A stretch of DNA of 55,362 bases from Nevskia sp. (GTDB lineage: Bacteria > Pseudomonadota > Gammaproteobacteria > Nevskiales > Nevskiaceae): assembly GCA_028291645.1 (NCBI GenBank), contig JAQGNU010000114.1, positions 1 through 55,362 of the forward strand. Direction: 5' to 3'. The position numbers and the translations under genes are program-made. This document shows, piece after piece, positions 1 to 8,303 of the stretch. Below the pieces are notes generated by a model. That model was not told the DNA's origin, ran no database searches, and saw only the letters and a list, made by a program, of their open reading frames with translations. The first letter of the stretch is position 1, and every line of letters starts with the position of its first letter.

Positions 1-662
1 TCGTGCAAGACGATGCGCTGAGCCCCGAAGACCTGCATCTCAAGGAACTGCTGGCCGCGCAGAAGCTGAAAGAATTTCTGCGGCAAGCGGTGCGCTGGCG
101 CCGCAACATCGTCGTGTCCGGTTCCACCAACAGCGGCAAGACGACGTTCCTCAACACGCTGCTGCGCGAAGTGCCTGAAGACGAGCGCCTCCTAATTATC
201 GAGGACGTGCGCGAGCTGCGCACTTGCGTGCCCAATACCGCGCACCTGCTCGCCAGCAAGGGCGGTCAGGGTGTCGCCAAGGTCACGATTCAGGATTTGC
301 TCGAAGCCTGTCTGCGCCTACGGCCCGATCGCATCATCCTCGGCGAACTGCGCGGCGCCGAAGCCGGGAGCTTTTTGCATGCCGTCAACAGCGGGCATCC
401 CGGCTCGCTGACCAGCGTGCATTCGGATTCGCCGGCACTCGCGTTCGAACGCCTGGCGCTGATGGTGATGCAGGGCAACGAATCGCTCACGCGCGAGCAA
501 ATCCTGGCCTACCTGCGCGGCGTCGTGGACATCGTGGTGCAAGTGCGCAAGGTCAAGGACCGCCGCGTCGTCGCGGCGATCTACTACAAGCATCAGGCGG
601 TGCAACGCACCGCCGGAAGCGGTCATGAAGGCGCATCGCGACCTATCACCACAAGAGCTTGA
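1..662 (+). CDS. virB11: VirB11-type conjugal transfer ATPase (5' truncated by window)
   Basis: This is the C-terminal RecA-like part of a type IV secretion traffic ATPase, which forms a hexamer on the cytoplasmic side of the inner membrane. In the visible 219 residues there is a Walker A GSTNSGKT (about 40-47), an Asp box IIEDVREL (about 65-72), a Walker B region IILGELRG (about 111-118) and a His box GHPGSLTSVH (about 131-140). The N-terminal domain is missing because the frame is open to the window edge. The motif spacing and the GELRG/ERLALMVMQ signatures match VirB11 better than TrbB. It overlaps the next small gene. Confidence 0.85.
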   Translation, partial: VQDDALSPEDLHLKELLAAQKLKEFLRQAVRWRRNIVVSGSTNSGKTTFLNTLLREVPEDERLLIIEDVRELRTCVPNTAHLLASKGGQGVAKVTIQDLLEACLRLRPDRIILGELRGAEAGSFLHAVNSGHPGSLTSVHSDSPALAFERLALMVMQGNESLTREQILAYLRGVVDIVVQVRKVKDRRVVAAIYYKHQAVQRTAGSGHEGASRPITTRA

Positions 663-861
663 AGCGCTGTCTCGGGCGCTTGCGCTGTTCCTGGCGGACC
701 GGATTGAGGAGGGCCGCGCCGAACTGGACAAGCTGCCCGCCGAAGTGCTGGAGTGGGTCTACACGGGAGGGCTGCGCCTCGGCATCGAAGCGCATGCCAC
801 GGCGGCACGTCGGCAGGGGAGCGACAAGAATGACGGACAAGCTGTTATTGGTGGACTTTGA
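625..861 (+). CDS. Small hypothetical protein downstream of virB11
   Basis: A 78-residue soluble, mostly helical protein with no family I can name. Its ATG follows a GGAAG ribosome-site-like run. The frame overlaps the end of virB11 by 38 bases and the start of the next gene by 32, a pattern of translational coupling in one transfer operon. The charged N-terminal half (HRDLSPQELEALSRAL) looks like genuine protein rather than a shadow frame. The tail after residue 66 overlaps the next gene and is less convincing. Confidence 0.5.
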   Translation: MKAHRDLSPQELEALSRALALFLADRIEEGRAELDKLPAEVLEWVYTGGLRLGIEAHATAARRQGSDKNDGQAVIGGL

Positions 862-1414
862 GAATGTGCAGCAGGTGGATTTGGCGCGGCTGGACGACAG
901 CTTTCAGATCATCATCTATGTGGGCGCAACACAGAAAAGCATTCCCATCGAGCTGGTGACGAATGCGCAGAAACTGGGCAGCCGCATTGACTGGCAGAGA
1001 GTGGATGCCAACGGCAGCAACGCACTCGACTTCTTCATCGCCTGCCAACTCGGACGTGTCCTGGAAAGACCCGAGAAGCCGCAATGCATCGTCCTGTCCA
1101 AGGACAAGGGCTTCGATCCCCTGCTCCGGCACCTTAGCAAGAATGGTCTCAAGTGCAGGCGCTTGAACAGCCTGTTGGAACTAGACCCAAAGGCTGCCCC
1201 GCAGCCAGAAGAGCCCAGCTACAAGCGCGTGATCGAAGTCCTCAGAAAGTCTGAGAAGAAGTCCAGGCCGCGAAAGCGCAAAACGCTGTCGCAGCATATT
1301 TCCTCGATTTTCCAGAAAAAACTGCCGCAGGCGGAGGTTGATCGGATCATCGATGTTCTATTTGCGAACAAAATGATCTCCGAGACGAGTGACGCCATCA
1401 CCTATGAGTTCTAG
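830..1414 (+). CDS. PIN/NYN-like domain protein
   Basis: This 194-residue protein begins MTDKLLLVDFENV, the first strand and Asp of an NYN/LabA-type PIN-like nuclease fold. Further acidic positions follow in NALDFFIACQLG and VLSKDKGFDPLL, as expected for the metal site of this family. The C-terminal third is basic (KKSRPRKRK) and ends in a small helical domain, which could bind nucleic acid. I chose the ATG at 830 because upstream in-frame residues are arginine-rich and overlap the preceding gene. Role: probably RNA or DNA cleavage or binding within the element. No target is visible. Confidence 0.7.
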   Translation: MTDKLLLVDFENVQQVDLARLDDSFQIIIYVGATQKSIPIELVTNAQKLGSRIDWQRVDANGSNALDFFIACQLGRVLERPEKPQCIVLSKDKGFDPLLRHLSKNGLKCRRLNSLLELDPKAAPQPEEPSYKRVIEVLRKSEKKSRPRKRKTLSQHISSIFQKKLPQAEVDRIIDVLFANKMISETSDAITYEF

Positions 1415-1557
1415 CCAAGTCGCGTAGACCCCGGCGACGGGTCAAAAAGCTGGAACCGAGTTAGCTCCTTTTTACCCGAAGCAGCCAGTTGTTCTATGGG
1501 AAGGTGTCTCGCCTCGAAATCCCAATCGCGGCGGCGACCAACGAGCGCTTCAGCTCC

Positions 1558-2958
1558 CTAGTATTCCAGCAAATTGAGTTCTTCCAAACGAATCGCCATG
1601 GCTTCGGCCGACACACCAAAAAAGTCTGTCATGGATTCGAAAAATTTACCGTCATAGGATTCCGCTGTCGCAAGCAGCGTCGCGAGGCTGCGCTTGCTTT
1701 TACACTTCTCCCTCAAGACGTCGGTCGAATCTCTGATCAACGCAAAAGCAGTGTCTTCTTCAATCCGGAAGGGCACCGACAAGAACATATCCTTGAATAT
1801 TTGTGTGACCAGTTTTCTTGGCATCAAATAGTGGGTGGCGAATCTGTCTGCCTGGCGCTCGTTTCTGTCGGAAACGCGGGGCGACCCGTCGAGCGGTAGA
1901 TCGCGATGCAAAAGTGCTTGTCGATGCAGAACTGCGTGGCCCAACTCGTGCGCGAGAGTGAAATTTTGAACTGGCCTCCTGAATATCTTTGATACGACAA
2001 CAGTCCTTGCTTCTTGGTCAATTTCGCCAGCTATCTCGGCAAGCTTCCCGCCGACCATGTGTTGGCCGAGAGTCGATACCGTTTCCACACGATACTTCAG
2101 AAGTTCTAGGGCGCCTGTCGGATTCAGAATCTCTTTGGGCGTCTTGAGCACGGTCTTCTTCTTGTCAACGTCGAAGTAAATCCACCGGGCGCGCTGCAGC
2201 CTGATTGCTAGATTCTCAATGTCGCTATCTAAGAGTCTCTTTTTACCTCTTGCCGCTGACGCGATAGCGGCAATTTCGAGGGAGAACTCATTCTTCCTCT
2301 CGGACTCGATCCTTAATTTGTCCTCGCGGGCTCTAGATTCACGATACAGATCGTTCAGCGAGTTTCTAAGGATGGCCAATTTAGACCGTATCTCTGTAGT
2401 CCACTGATCACTTCCAAAGGACAAAAGATTCAAGTCAACAATAGATACGCAGCCGGCCACGGCGGACACGGCCGCATGCAGAGCGACCCCAGCGTCTCCC
2501 CTCGCCGACCTGAATCCATTATCAAAAACGAAAGTGGCAAAGCCAGCCAGCTCTATAGAATGGTTCGCGATTTCTACGGGGATTTCTGTTGCCAGAATCA
2601 GCGCCTGCAATGCGGCAGTAGCCAGCTCTCTCTTGCTTTCTGCATCGACTTCCTCCTCGCACGCCTGCCGCAGTTTGATGACCTTGTCGAACTGCACTGA
2701 GTCTGCCTGCAGCAATGTCTCAAGGGCAGGATAAATGTGATTTTCTATGCGACTCTTTATTTCCAAGAGCCGTGGCAAGTGACTTGCGTACCGCGTTCGC
2801 CGCTTGGGATCGTTCGTCAACTCGATGACGGTTCGCATCAATTGCGAGGACAACAAGCCTTGAAAGGCCGCAGCGCTGCCGGAGCCGGGCTTGTGATTGC
2901 CGGCACCAAATTTCTCCAGCAATTCGCTCGCGCGATGATCTAGCAGGCGTTCGTCCAT
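1558..2958 (-). CDS. Cyclodeaminase-like / ImmA-IrrE metallopeptidase fusion
   Basis: Two domains are recognisable in about 466 residues. The N-terminal part (about 10-190) resembles the FTCD_C/methenyl-THF cyclohydrolase helical fold, with a GAGNHKPGSGSAAA glycine-rich start. The C-terminal half is an ImmA/IrrE-type zinc peptidase with HELGH (about 341-345 counting from the upstream TTG) and a second Glu in NERQADRFATHYLMP. Between them is a charged helical linker. ImmA/IrrE proteins cleave repressors or act in toxin-antitoxin-like switches; the role of the fused domain is unknown. The start is uncertain: ATG at 2958 or TTG at 2970. The gene is visibly more AT-rich than its neighbours, a sign of separate acquisition. 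Confidence 0.72.
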   Translation of the reverse strand: MDERLLDHRASELLEKFGAGNHKPGSGSAAAFQGLLSSQLMRTVIELTNDPKRRTRYASHLPRLLEIKSRIENHIYPALETLLQADSVQFDKVIKLRQACEEEVDAESKRELATAALQALILATEIPVEIANHSIELAGFATFVFDNGFRSARGDAGVALHAAVSAVAGCVSIVDLNLLSFGSDQWTTEIRSKLAILRNSLNDLYRESRAREDKLRIESERKNEFSLEIAAIASAARGKKRLLDSDIENLAIRLQRARWIYFDVDKKKTVLKTPKEILNPTGALELLKYRVETVSTLGQHMVGGKLAEIAGEIDQEARTVVVSKIFRRPVQNFTLAHELGHAVLHRQALLHRDLPLDGSPRVSDRNERQADRFATHYLMPRKLVTQIFKDMFLSVPFRIEEDTAFALIRDSTDVLREKCKSKRSLATLLATAESYDGKFFESMTDFFGVSAEAMAIRLEELNLLEY

Positions 2959-3180
2959 TCCTAACAACAAATCTCATGCGTTAATGCGGAATGCGCACTA
3001 GGATTCTACAGCCTTAGATGTTCCCTTTTGGCGTTGACGAAACTGGCGGCAAGTGGCTGCTTCTGCCACATACCGCCCAGTGGAGCATTTTTGCCCTGGC
3101 CACACCCAAAGCACATTGGGTGGCCGTCGGGGCGTAGAAACGCAGCTGTTGAAGAGATGTCGGAAGGTGTTCGGTGGCAG

Positions 3181-3210
3181 AAAAAAAACGCCCCGCCGAA
3201 GCGGGGCGCT
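3181..3210 (-). terminator. Rho-independent terminator of the DUF736 gene
   Basis: Read on the minus strand, GCGCCCCGC and GCGGGGCG form a hairpin with a TTCG-type loop, followed by eight T residues. It lies 14 bases after the DUF736 stop codon. Confidence 0.85.
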
Positions 3211-3223
3211 AGGATGCAACCGA

Positions 3224-3529
3224 TCAGGCGTTCTTGTCGCGCGACCAAATCAGGTTGTGCGTGCCGTCCTCGCCTTCGACCAGGCGGGCGTACAGGGTCG
3301 CCGGGAATGAGGGATCGTCGAGGGTCACCGACAGGTAAGTGCGGTTCGCCTGCGAGACCTTCTTCCAGGCCGCGCCGATCTCGTAGTTGCCCGCGTAGAC
3401 GCGATAGTCGGGGGCGTTTTCGCTGCTCTTGTCCGCCGGAGCAATTCGGACCTTGACGTTCTGCGTCAGGGTGCGAACCGTGCCGGTGAAGCCGTCGTTC
3501 TGTGCGGTGAAGCTGCCAATGGTGGTCAT
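3224..3529 (-). CDS. DUF736 family protein
   Basis: A 101-residue protein that begins [16 protein letters not shown], the typical start of DUF736, a family of small soluble proteins almost always found in conjugative plasmids and ICEs near ArdC and TraG genes. The start is set by an AAGGAG site a few bases upstream, and an in-frame extension is arginine- and proline-rich and unlikely. No catalytic residues are known for the family. A strong terminator follows the stop, so the gene is probably transcribed alone. Confidence 0.88.
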   Translation of the reverse strand: MTTIGSFTAQNDGFTGTVRTLTQNVKVRIAPADKSSENAPDYRVYAGNYEIGAAWKKVSQANRTYLSVTLDDPSFPATLYARLVEGEDGTHNLIWSRDKNA

Positions 3530-4163
3530 GATGTGAATCTCCTTTCGGGTTGCAAGGTCGCCCTCTGCGGCCTTGTCGGTAATCCGCTCAGGCGACGGAC
3601 GGGTGGGTTGCATCGCCAAGCGACCGCAGCATCGCGGAGGACCTGGAGGCGCAAAGAATTTGTTTCGCGAGGAAGGCACGCAGTGCCGGGGAAAATCTTT
3701 GCGCCGCAGGGTTGCGGCCCATAGCCCGAGGCTTTAGCCGCTTCGTCGCCAGGATTCACGACAAGCCAAGGCCGCAGCGGGTGATCCTTGCCGAAAGGAA
3801 TCATGACCACGGCAGTCCACACAGAAGGCTGATTCGGCACGGTCCTGACGCTGACAAGGTCTGCTCTGGCCGACATGCTGCAACACCCCTGCTTCTACGC
3901 GGGCAGGATCGACAGCGACATGGATGGTTCCAAGTACGGCCGAACGGCCTGTCGGTGAGTCGCCCCGCATCCCCGGCGACCCGACCCCGCCTGTGTCGAG
4001 GGCGGCACCGCAGCAACAACCCAGCGCAGCAAGGCTCAGTGCACGCACTCAGGCGCCCCGCTCTGCGGCGGGGCGCGTTTGGCGAGACTGGCGTCAGAAA
4101 GCGCATCAAGTCACCATCGAATTGGAGGTCCCCGGCCTTGCGCCAGGGACTCCGGTGCATCAG
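3530..4163. other. Intergenic stretch with hairpins, no convincing gene
   Basis: Open frames here are arginine-rich and lack ribosome sites. It must hold the promoter of the DUF736 gene. Visible structures are a hairpin at about 3551-3573 (CAAGG with CCTTG) and a strong plus-strand hairpin at 4053-4076 followed by GTTT, which would end a transcript running left to right. No plus-strand gene is visible upstream of it. Confidence 0.5.
4053..4080 (+). terminator. Terminator-like hairpin without an upstream gene
   Basis: GCGCCCC pairs with GGGGCGC across a 10-base loop, followed by GTTT on the plus strand. The flanking genes are on the minus strand, so this may end a small RNA. A short T run makes the call moderate. 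Confidence 0.4.
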
Positions 4164-5048
4164 TCAGGCCGCATCGGCCAGTCCTTCCGCCGCCGCCTTG
4201 CGGCCCAGCAGATAGTCCACCGCCGCTTGCGCCCTCGCCGCGGCGATGAAGATGAATCGGTGGTCGTCGCGCAGCACCTTGAGCCAACCGGAGATGTAGG
4301 CGGCATGGTCTTCGACGTGATCGGGACGCAGGCCCAGTTCGGCGCCGAGAAACGCCGCGCCCAGCTCCGCCACCAGCTCCTCCGCGGCGTAACCTTCATC
4401 GCCCCAGCGCTTGCGGCCCATGTCGCGGTCGAGCCGTGACGGATGCCGCGTCCAGTGGGTCAACTCATGCGCCAGTGTGGCGTAGTAGCGTTCGGCATCC
4501 GGAAACGCCGCGAACTCCGGCAGCTGGATGAAGTCGTCGGACATGCGGTAAAACGCCCGGCCGCCACCATGCCGCACGTCGGCTCCGGTCTTGCGCATGA
4601 AGGCATCCAGTTCGGGAATGCGCTCGGCGACAGGAGCCGACGCCGCATGCTCGGCGTGGAACCGCTGCGGCAGCCCGTCGATCTGCTCGGCGTTGAACAC
4701 GTTGAAGGTGCGGATGAAGCGGAACGTCTTGCGTCCATCCTCAGCTTCCCCTTGCTCCGCATCCTTGACCGCCATCCCGTAGTACACCACCGGCGTCGAG
4801 CGCTCGCCCTTGCGCACTTGTCCGCCCAAGGCCAGCGCTTGGCGATAGGTCATCCAGTACGGCGCGGAATAACCGGCCTCCTGTGCCTGCCCCCACAGGA
4901 TCAGAACATTGATCCCGCGATAGCCTTGCCCGTTGTGGCGCAGCGGCATGCCGCAACCGGCACCGGCGGTCCACGGCTGCGTCCACGGCTTCACGCCGCG
5001 CTCCAATAGCCGAACCACGGCCTGCGTGACTTTCTCGTAAATATCCAT
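4164..5048 (-). CDS. ardC: ArdC-like antirestriction protein
   Basis: A 294-residue protein of the ArdC (DUF1738) family. The N-terminal ssDNA-binding domain begins MDIYEKVTQAVVRLLERG and includes the RGINVLILW motif. The C-terminal zincin-like domain has HELTHW, the zinc-binding HExxH, followed by EELVAELGAAFLG with a likely third ligand. Family members bind single-stranded DNA and protect incoming conjugative DNA from restriction. A GGGGAGGG run about 8 bases upstream supports the start. It lies immediately downstream of a 56-residue gene and is probably co-transcribed with it. The antirestriction gene sits on an element that also carries its own restriction system. Confidence 0.88.
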   Translation of the reverse strand: MDIYEKVTQAVVRLLERGVKPWTQPWTAGAGCGMPLRHNGQGYRGINVLILWGQAQEAGYSAPYWMTYRQALALGGQVRKGERSTPVVYYGMAVKDAEQGEAEDGRKTFRFIRTFNVFNAEQIDGLPQRFHAEHAASAPVAERIPELDAFMRKTGADVRHGGGRAFYRMSDDFIQLPEFAAFPDAERYYATLAHELTHWTRHPSRLDRDMGRKRWGDEGYAAEELVAELGAAFLGAELGLRPDHVEDHAAYISGWLKVLRDDHRFIFIAAARAQAAVDYLLGRKAAAEGLADAA

Positions 5049-5063
5049 CGCAGTGCCCTCCCC

Positions 5064-5234
5064 TTACTCGTGGTTCAGGAAGGGCTGCACGAACCGCCAG
5101 GCCCAGTGGTGTTGCGCGGTGCCCCGTTGCCGCAGCTCTTCGATCTCCTCGAAGATGCCGGCCATCACGTCATCGGGGAGGGCAAGCCAGTCGGCCAGGG
5201 TCGTCGGGCGGGGAATGTCGAGGGTGTCGTTCAT
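5064..5234 (-). CDS. Small hypothetical protein upstream of ardC
   Basis: A 56-residue acidic protein beginning MNDTLDIPRPTTLADWLALP, with an AAGGAG ribosome site about 8 bases before the ATG. The stop is 15 bases before the ardC start, so the two genes form one unit. Longer in-frame versions are arginine- and proline-rich and lack a ribosome site. The C-terminal part contains a HHWAWRFVQPFL segment. I do not recognise the family; similar small genes accompany ardC in related elements as far as I recall. Confidence 0.6.
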   Translation of the reverse strand: MNDTLDIPRPTTLADWLALPDDVMAGIFEEIEELRQRGTAQHHWAWRFVQPFLNHE

Positions 5235-5473
5235 GGATAAGCTCCTTCGGTCGTACAGCACTCGGAAGCGAGCGCTGTTTGCCGATCCCTCACGGCACCG
5301 AGTCGCAGGACGGTCCAGGGCGGCGGGCACCGGCTCGTCGGCTGCAGCTGTATCGCAGCCGACCGAACGGAGCGGAACGTCGGCGTCAGCGCACCCTTGA
5401 CCGGCCGAGCACGGTGCTACCCTCAAAAGGCAATCAGCGGGAGTTCTCTTTTCAGGTTCGGCACGAACCCGGA

Positions 5474-5508
5474 CCGCGCGCACCGCTCACGGCGGGGCGC
5501 GCGGTTTT
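5474..5508 (+). terminator. Terminator-like hairpin without an upstream gene
   Basis: CCGCGCGC pairs with GCGCGCGG and is followed by TTTT on the plus strand. It resembles the hairpin at 4053-4080 in sequence (GGCGGGGCGCG then T run) and likewise has no plus-strand gene before it. Confidence 0.45.
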
Positions 5509-5535
5509 GCGTGGCATTTCCGCACCACGAATGAA

Positions 5536-5563
5536 ACAAGCCCCGGCAGACAACTCGCCGGGG
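5536..5563 (-). terminator. Candidate terminator of the ParB-like gene
   Basis: On the minus strand CCCCGGC pairs with GCCGGGG and is followed by CTTGTTT. A second GC hairpin at about 5576-5592 lies between it and the stop codon. Both may contribute. Confidence 0.55.
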
Positions 5564-5611
5564 CCAGAGAAATCACCCGGCCTTGCGCCGGGCGATTCGG
5601 CTACATCGACA

Positions 5612-7480
5612 TCAGGCCGCTCTTTTCAGCATCTCCGGCAGCCAGCCCTTGCCCGCCGCCAACTGCTCGGCCCGCGCCGCAAGCTCCGGTCTCTTGCACA
5701 GCCCAAGCTGCTTGACGTACTCGGGTGCGAAGCTCTGAATCGCCTCGAAGATGCGGGCTTTCGAGACCTGGGCGAAGTAGCCCGCCGCCGTCGCCGTCCA
5801 CCACTGCGCCATGTCGAGATTTAGCGCCGCAGCCAGTTCGTTGGCCTTGGCGTCGGTCTCGCGCGGACTCACCGCATCGATGCAGCAGGCGGCGCACACC
5901 GCCAGCAGCGACAGCAGATCGGCATGCTCCATTTCCCGTAGCGCGGAAAACAGACCTTCCGCCTCTGCGGGCAGCTTGGCCTGCCACGCCTGCTTGGCTT
6001 CCATCAGCGCAGAGATCGCTGCCGTACCGGGCAGGTCAAGCGCGTAGCGGTCGAGCTTGTCTTGCACCCTGCAGGCGATCTGCACCGGCGACACCGCATA
6101 CCGAGCGTCGTAGAACACCTGCAGCGCCAGCGGGTGAATCACCGCCGCCAGTGCAACGACAGGCTGCCGTGCCATTTCCGCCTGCAATGCCGCCGTGCGG
6201 TGTGCGCTCAACGCGCGCGCCAGCTTTTCAGACACAGACGGATTGGCCTTGGCCTGCTTGCCACCCTTGTCTGCTATCTCGCCGCTACCTTCCGGCGCAT
6301 GCGCCTGCTTGGCATCGGCCTCGCGCACCAGCCCGCGATGCACCACGGCCCGACCTTGGCCATCCACCGATACCACCACGCCCGCCGTGGCCTTGGCCTT
6401 CGCGGAGTAGACGGCCAGCGACTGTGCGACTGTCGCCAGTTCTGCACTGAGGCGTTCGTGTTCCTCGACGAGCGTGTTCGCTTCGGCTTCCTCGATGCCG
6501 CTGTCCTCGGCGTTCAGTGCATCCTCGATCTGGCCGATGCGCTTTTGCAGCCGGGCGATGTGCCGGTCTTCCTTCACGGTCGGCTTGCGCCGCTTCGGCT
6601 GTATCCGCTGAAAGGCATACAGTTCGGATGGCGTGCTGCGCGGCACCACTTCGATCCACGCCCACGACTCCGCTTCGACTTCCGTAGCGCATGCGGCGAG
6701 CTTGTCCGCTGCCAGCTTGTCGAGCAAAGGTCGGTCATTGAGATACACGCCCTGCCCTTCATCGGCGAACAGGTCGCGCCGGAAACCGCCCCCGTCGGCT
6801 TCGTATGCCTCGAAGCCGACGAAGCGCGCTACCGCATCGCGGCCTGCATCCACGTCCTCGCGGGTCAGATGCTCGCGCAGGGCGCGGGCGTCCCGCTGCC
6901 ACTCCGGGGCGTCGTAAAACGCTGCCTCTTGTGCGACGTGATCGTCGGTGACGGACAGCGCCATCAATTGCTCCAGCGACACCTGCTCTTTGCGGTAGTC
7001 GGCAATGAGACGCGGGGAGACGTTGGCGAGCCGCAGGCGGCGTTGCACCGTAAGCGGCGTCACGCCGAAGTCGGCGGCGATGTCCTCAATCGACTTGCCT
7101 TCCTCCACCAGTGCCCGGAAGGCTTCGAACTCATCGGCCGGGTGCATGGCCTCGCGTTGGGTGTTCTCGGTGAGGCTGGCCGTCCGCGCTGCGGTATCCG
7201 GGATGACGAGGCAACGCACTTCGTGCGTCTTCGATAGTTTTCGGCGCCTCGCCAACAGTAGCAACGCCTTAAGCCTGCGCTTGCCGGCCTCGACCTCGTA
7301 GTGCCGGCCGTCGCCGCTGTCGGTGACGGTGAGGTTTTGCAGCAGGCCGACCCGCTCGATACTGCGGGCCAGCTGCTTGATCGACGTGCCGCCCGACTGG
7401 CGGGCATTGCGCCGGGAAGGGCGCAGCGCGTTCAGCGGGATCAGCCGTTCAAAGACTGCACTGTTTACTTTCATATCCAT
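5612..7480 (-). CDS. ParB/RepB/Spo0J-family protein
   Basis: A 622-residue protein with a ParB N-terminal domain: SIERVGLLQNLTV, the EVEAGKRRLKALLLLA box (about 68-83) and TENTQREAMHPADEFEAF (about 108-125), then a helix-turn-helix DFGVTPLTVQRRLRLANV. The long C-terminal part has a charged coiled-coil-like stretch (about 300-350) and a helical domain. It is much longer than chromosomal ParB and has no ParA partner nearby, as is usual for ICE-borne ParB-like proteins. A GGAG run about 9 bases before the ATG at 7480 favours that start over the TTG at 7495. Likely role: DNA binding in maintenance or regulation of the element. Confidence 0.85.
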   Translation of the reverse strand: MDMKVNSAVFERLIPLNALRPSRRNARQSGGTSIKQLARSIERVGLLQNLTVTDSGDGRHYEVEAGKRRLKALLLLARRRKLSKTHEVRCLVIPDTAARTASLTENTQREAMHPADEFEAFRALVEEGKSIEDIAADFGVTPLTVQRRLRLANVSPRLIADYRKEQVSLEQLMALSVTDDHVAQEAAFYDAPEWQRDARALREHLTREDVDAGRDAVARFVGFEAYEADGGGFRRDLFADEGQGVYLNDRPLLDKLAADKLAACATEVEAESWAWIEVVPRSTPSELYAFQRIQPKRRKPTVKEDRHIARLQKRIGQIEDALNAEDSGIEEAEANTLVEEHERLSAELATVAQSLAVYSAKAKATAGVVVSVDGQGRAVVHRGLVREADAKQAHAPEGSGEIADKGGKQAKANPSVSEKLARALSAHRTAALQAEMARQPVVALAAVIHPLALQVFYDARYAVSPVQIACRVQDKLDRYALDLPGTAAISALMEAKQAWQAKLPAEAEGLFSALREMEHADLLSLLAVCAACCIDAVSPRETDAKANELAAALNLDMAQWWTATAAGYFAQVSKARIFEAIQSFAPEYVKQLGLCKRPELAARAEQLAAGKGWLPEMLKRAA

Positions 7481-7922
7481 GTGGGTGTTCTCCAAATTTG
7501 AAACGAAGAAAAAGGGAAAAGCGGACTGACTGCTCGGGTTTCAGGGCATGGGTGTTCCTCCTGCCGAATGGCGCGACGCGCGCGGTTTGCGCGATCGAGC
7601 CATCGGCGACCCAATGCCCGCAGGACCGGCCGTAAGTCACAGCCCCGCCCGATGAGGGGCGTAAGCCTCGTCGGCCGCGTGCTTCGCTCGTCGGGAATCC
7701 GGCGAGCGGAGACGCCGCGCGGGCGTCGAGCGGGGCTTGAGCTTCGGACGGACCCGCGGGCCGCCCGCGTGGAGGCGCGGGCACCGAACGACTGCTGCGC
7801 ATGGCGCAGCGCCACTACGGCCGCCGCAGGGATCGGCGAACGGGGCGGTGAGCGGAGCGCGGAACAACGAACGCGCAGCGCCGATCTCATGAGCGGTCCG
7901 CCCTCCGCCCACCGGCGCGCTG

Positions 7923-7955
7923 AGGTTGAGACGGCGCTTTTTGCCGTCTGAACCT
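7923..7955. repeat. Inverted repeat with a T-rich loop
   Basis: AGGTTGAGACGGC and GCCGTCTGAACCT are complementary over 13 positions with one mismatch and enclose a 7-base GCTTTTT loop. It is unrelated to any gene end on the plus strand. It could be an RNA hairpin, a protein-binding site or part of a transfer origin. Confidence 0.5.
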
Positions 7956-8016
7956 GCGCCGACCTAACTCACCCGCGGAGCGACCACGTAAGAGGGCGAC
8001 GACAGGAGGGAAATAG

Positions 8017-8041
8017 AAAATCGCCCCCGTTGCGGGGGCGA
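8017..8041 (-). terminator. Rho-independent terminator
   Basis: On the minus strand TCGCCCCCG pairs with CGGGGGCGA and is followed by TTTT. It lies 16 bases after the stop of the small gene at 8058-8303. Confidence 0.8.
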
Positions 8042-8057
8042 AAGTGGATCGTGGGAT

Positions 8058-8303
8058 TTACTCGCCGCTTTCGGTGCTGCCGTTTCGCTCTTTACGGATG
8101 CGCAACTGGTAGACCTGACCGGGCAGCAGGACCGCACCGACGTTGGTGCGGATGTTGATGCTGTGGTCCTGGTTTTCCCAGCCGACCGCGACTTCGCTCC
8201 AGAACGCTTTGCCGTCGTCGTCGCGTTCCTCGATGTGGAACAGCGCGTGCGTCGGAGCCTTGGTGTCCTTCTGGGCTTCGGCTTTTTGGGCTTGCTTGGT
8301 CAT
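8058..8303 (-). CDS. Small hypothetical ICE protein
   Basis: An 81-residue protein beginning MTKQAQKAEAQKDTKAPTH, hydrophilic at the N-terminus and beta-rich afterwards (ALFHIEERDDDGKAFW, VGAVLLPGQVYQLRI). A GGAGG site before the ATG and a strong terminator after the stop support it as a single-gene unit. The longer in-frame extension toward 8558 would overlap the coupling protein start and is rejected. I do not recognise the family; it is divergent from traG. Confidence 0.72.
   Translation of the reverse strand: MTKQAQKAEAQKDTKAPTHALFHIEERDDDGKAFWSEVAVGWENQDHSINIRTNVGAVLLPGQVYQLRIRKERNGSTESGE

Larger units (their letters stand above)
5235..5611. other. Intergenic stretch with several hairpins
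   Basis: No convincing gene. It should carry the promoter of the small-protein-ardC unit. It contains a hairpin at about 5339-5363 (TCGGCTGC with GCAGCCGA), a plus-strand terminator-like hairpin at 5474-5508, and the parB terminator hairpins near its right end. Confidence 0.5.
7481..8057. other. Long GC-rich gap with a strong inverted repeat
   Basis: About 575 bases without a credible gene; all open frames are arginine-, alanine- and proline-rich. It must contain the parB promoter. A near-perfect 13-bp inverted repeat lies at 7923-7955, and a terminator for the next minus-strand gene at its right edge. Confidence 0.5.

Noticed and set aside
1489-1899. Plus-strand frame over the end of the ImmA-type gene
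   Set aside because: The opposite strand encodes the conserved HELGH-containing domain; the plus-strand frame has no recognisable features.
3526-3876. Minus-strand frame upstream of the DUF736 gene
   Set aside because: No ribosome site, Pro- and Arg-rich second half, and it would overlap the DUF736 start; more likely leader sequence.
3530-8057. Possible CRISPR or regular repeat array in the gaps of the accessory block
   Set aside because: No repeat unit recurs at regular spacing; only single hairpins are present.
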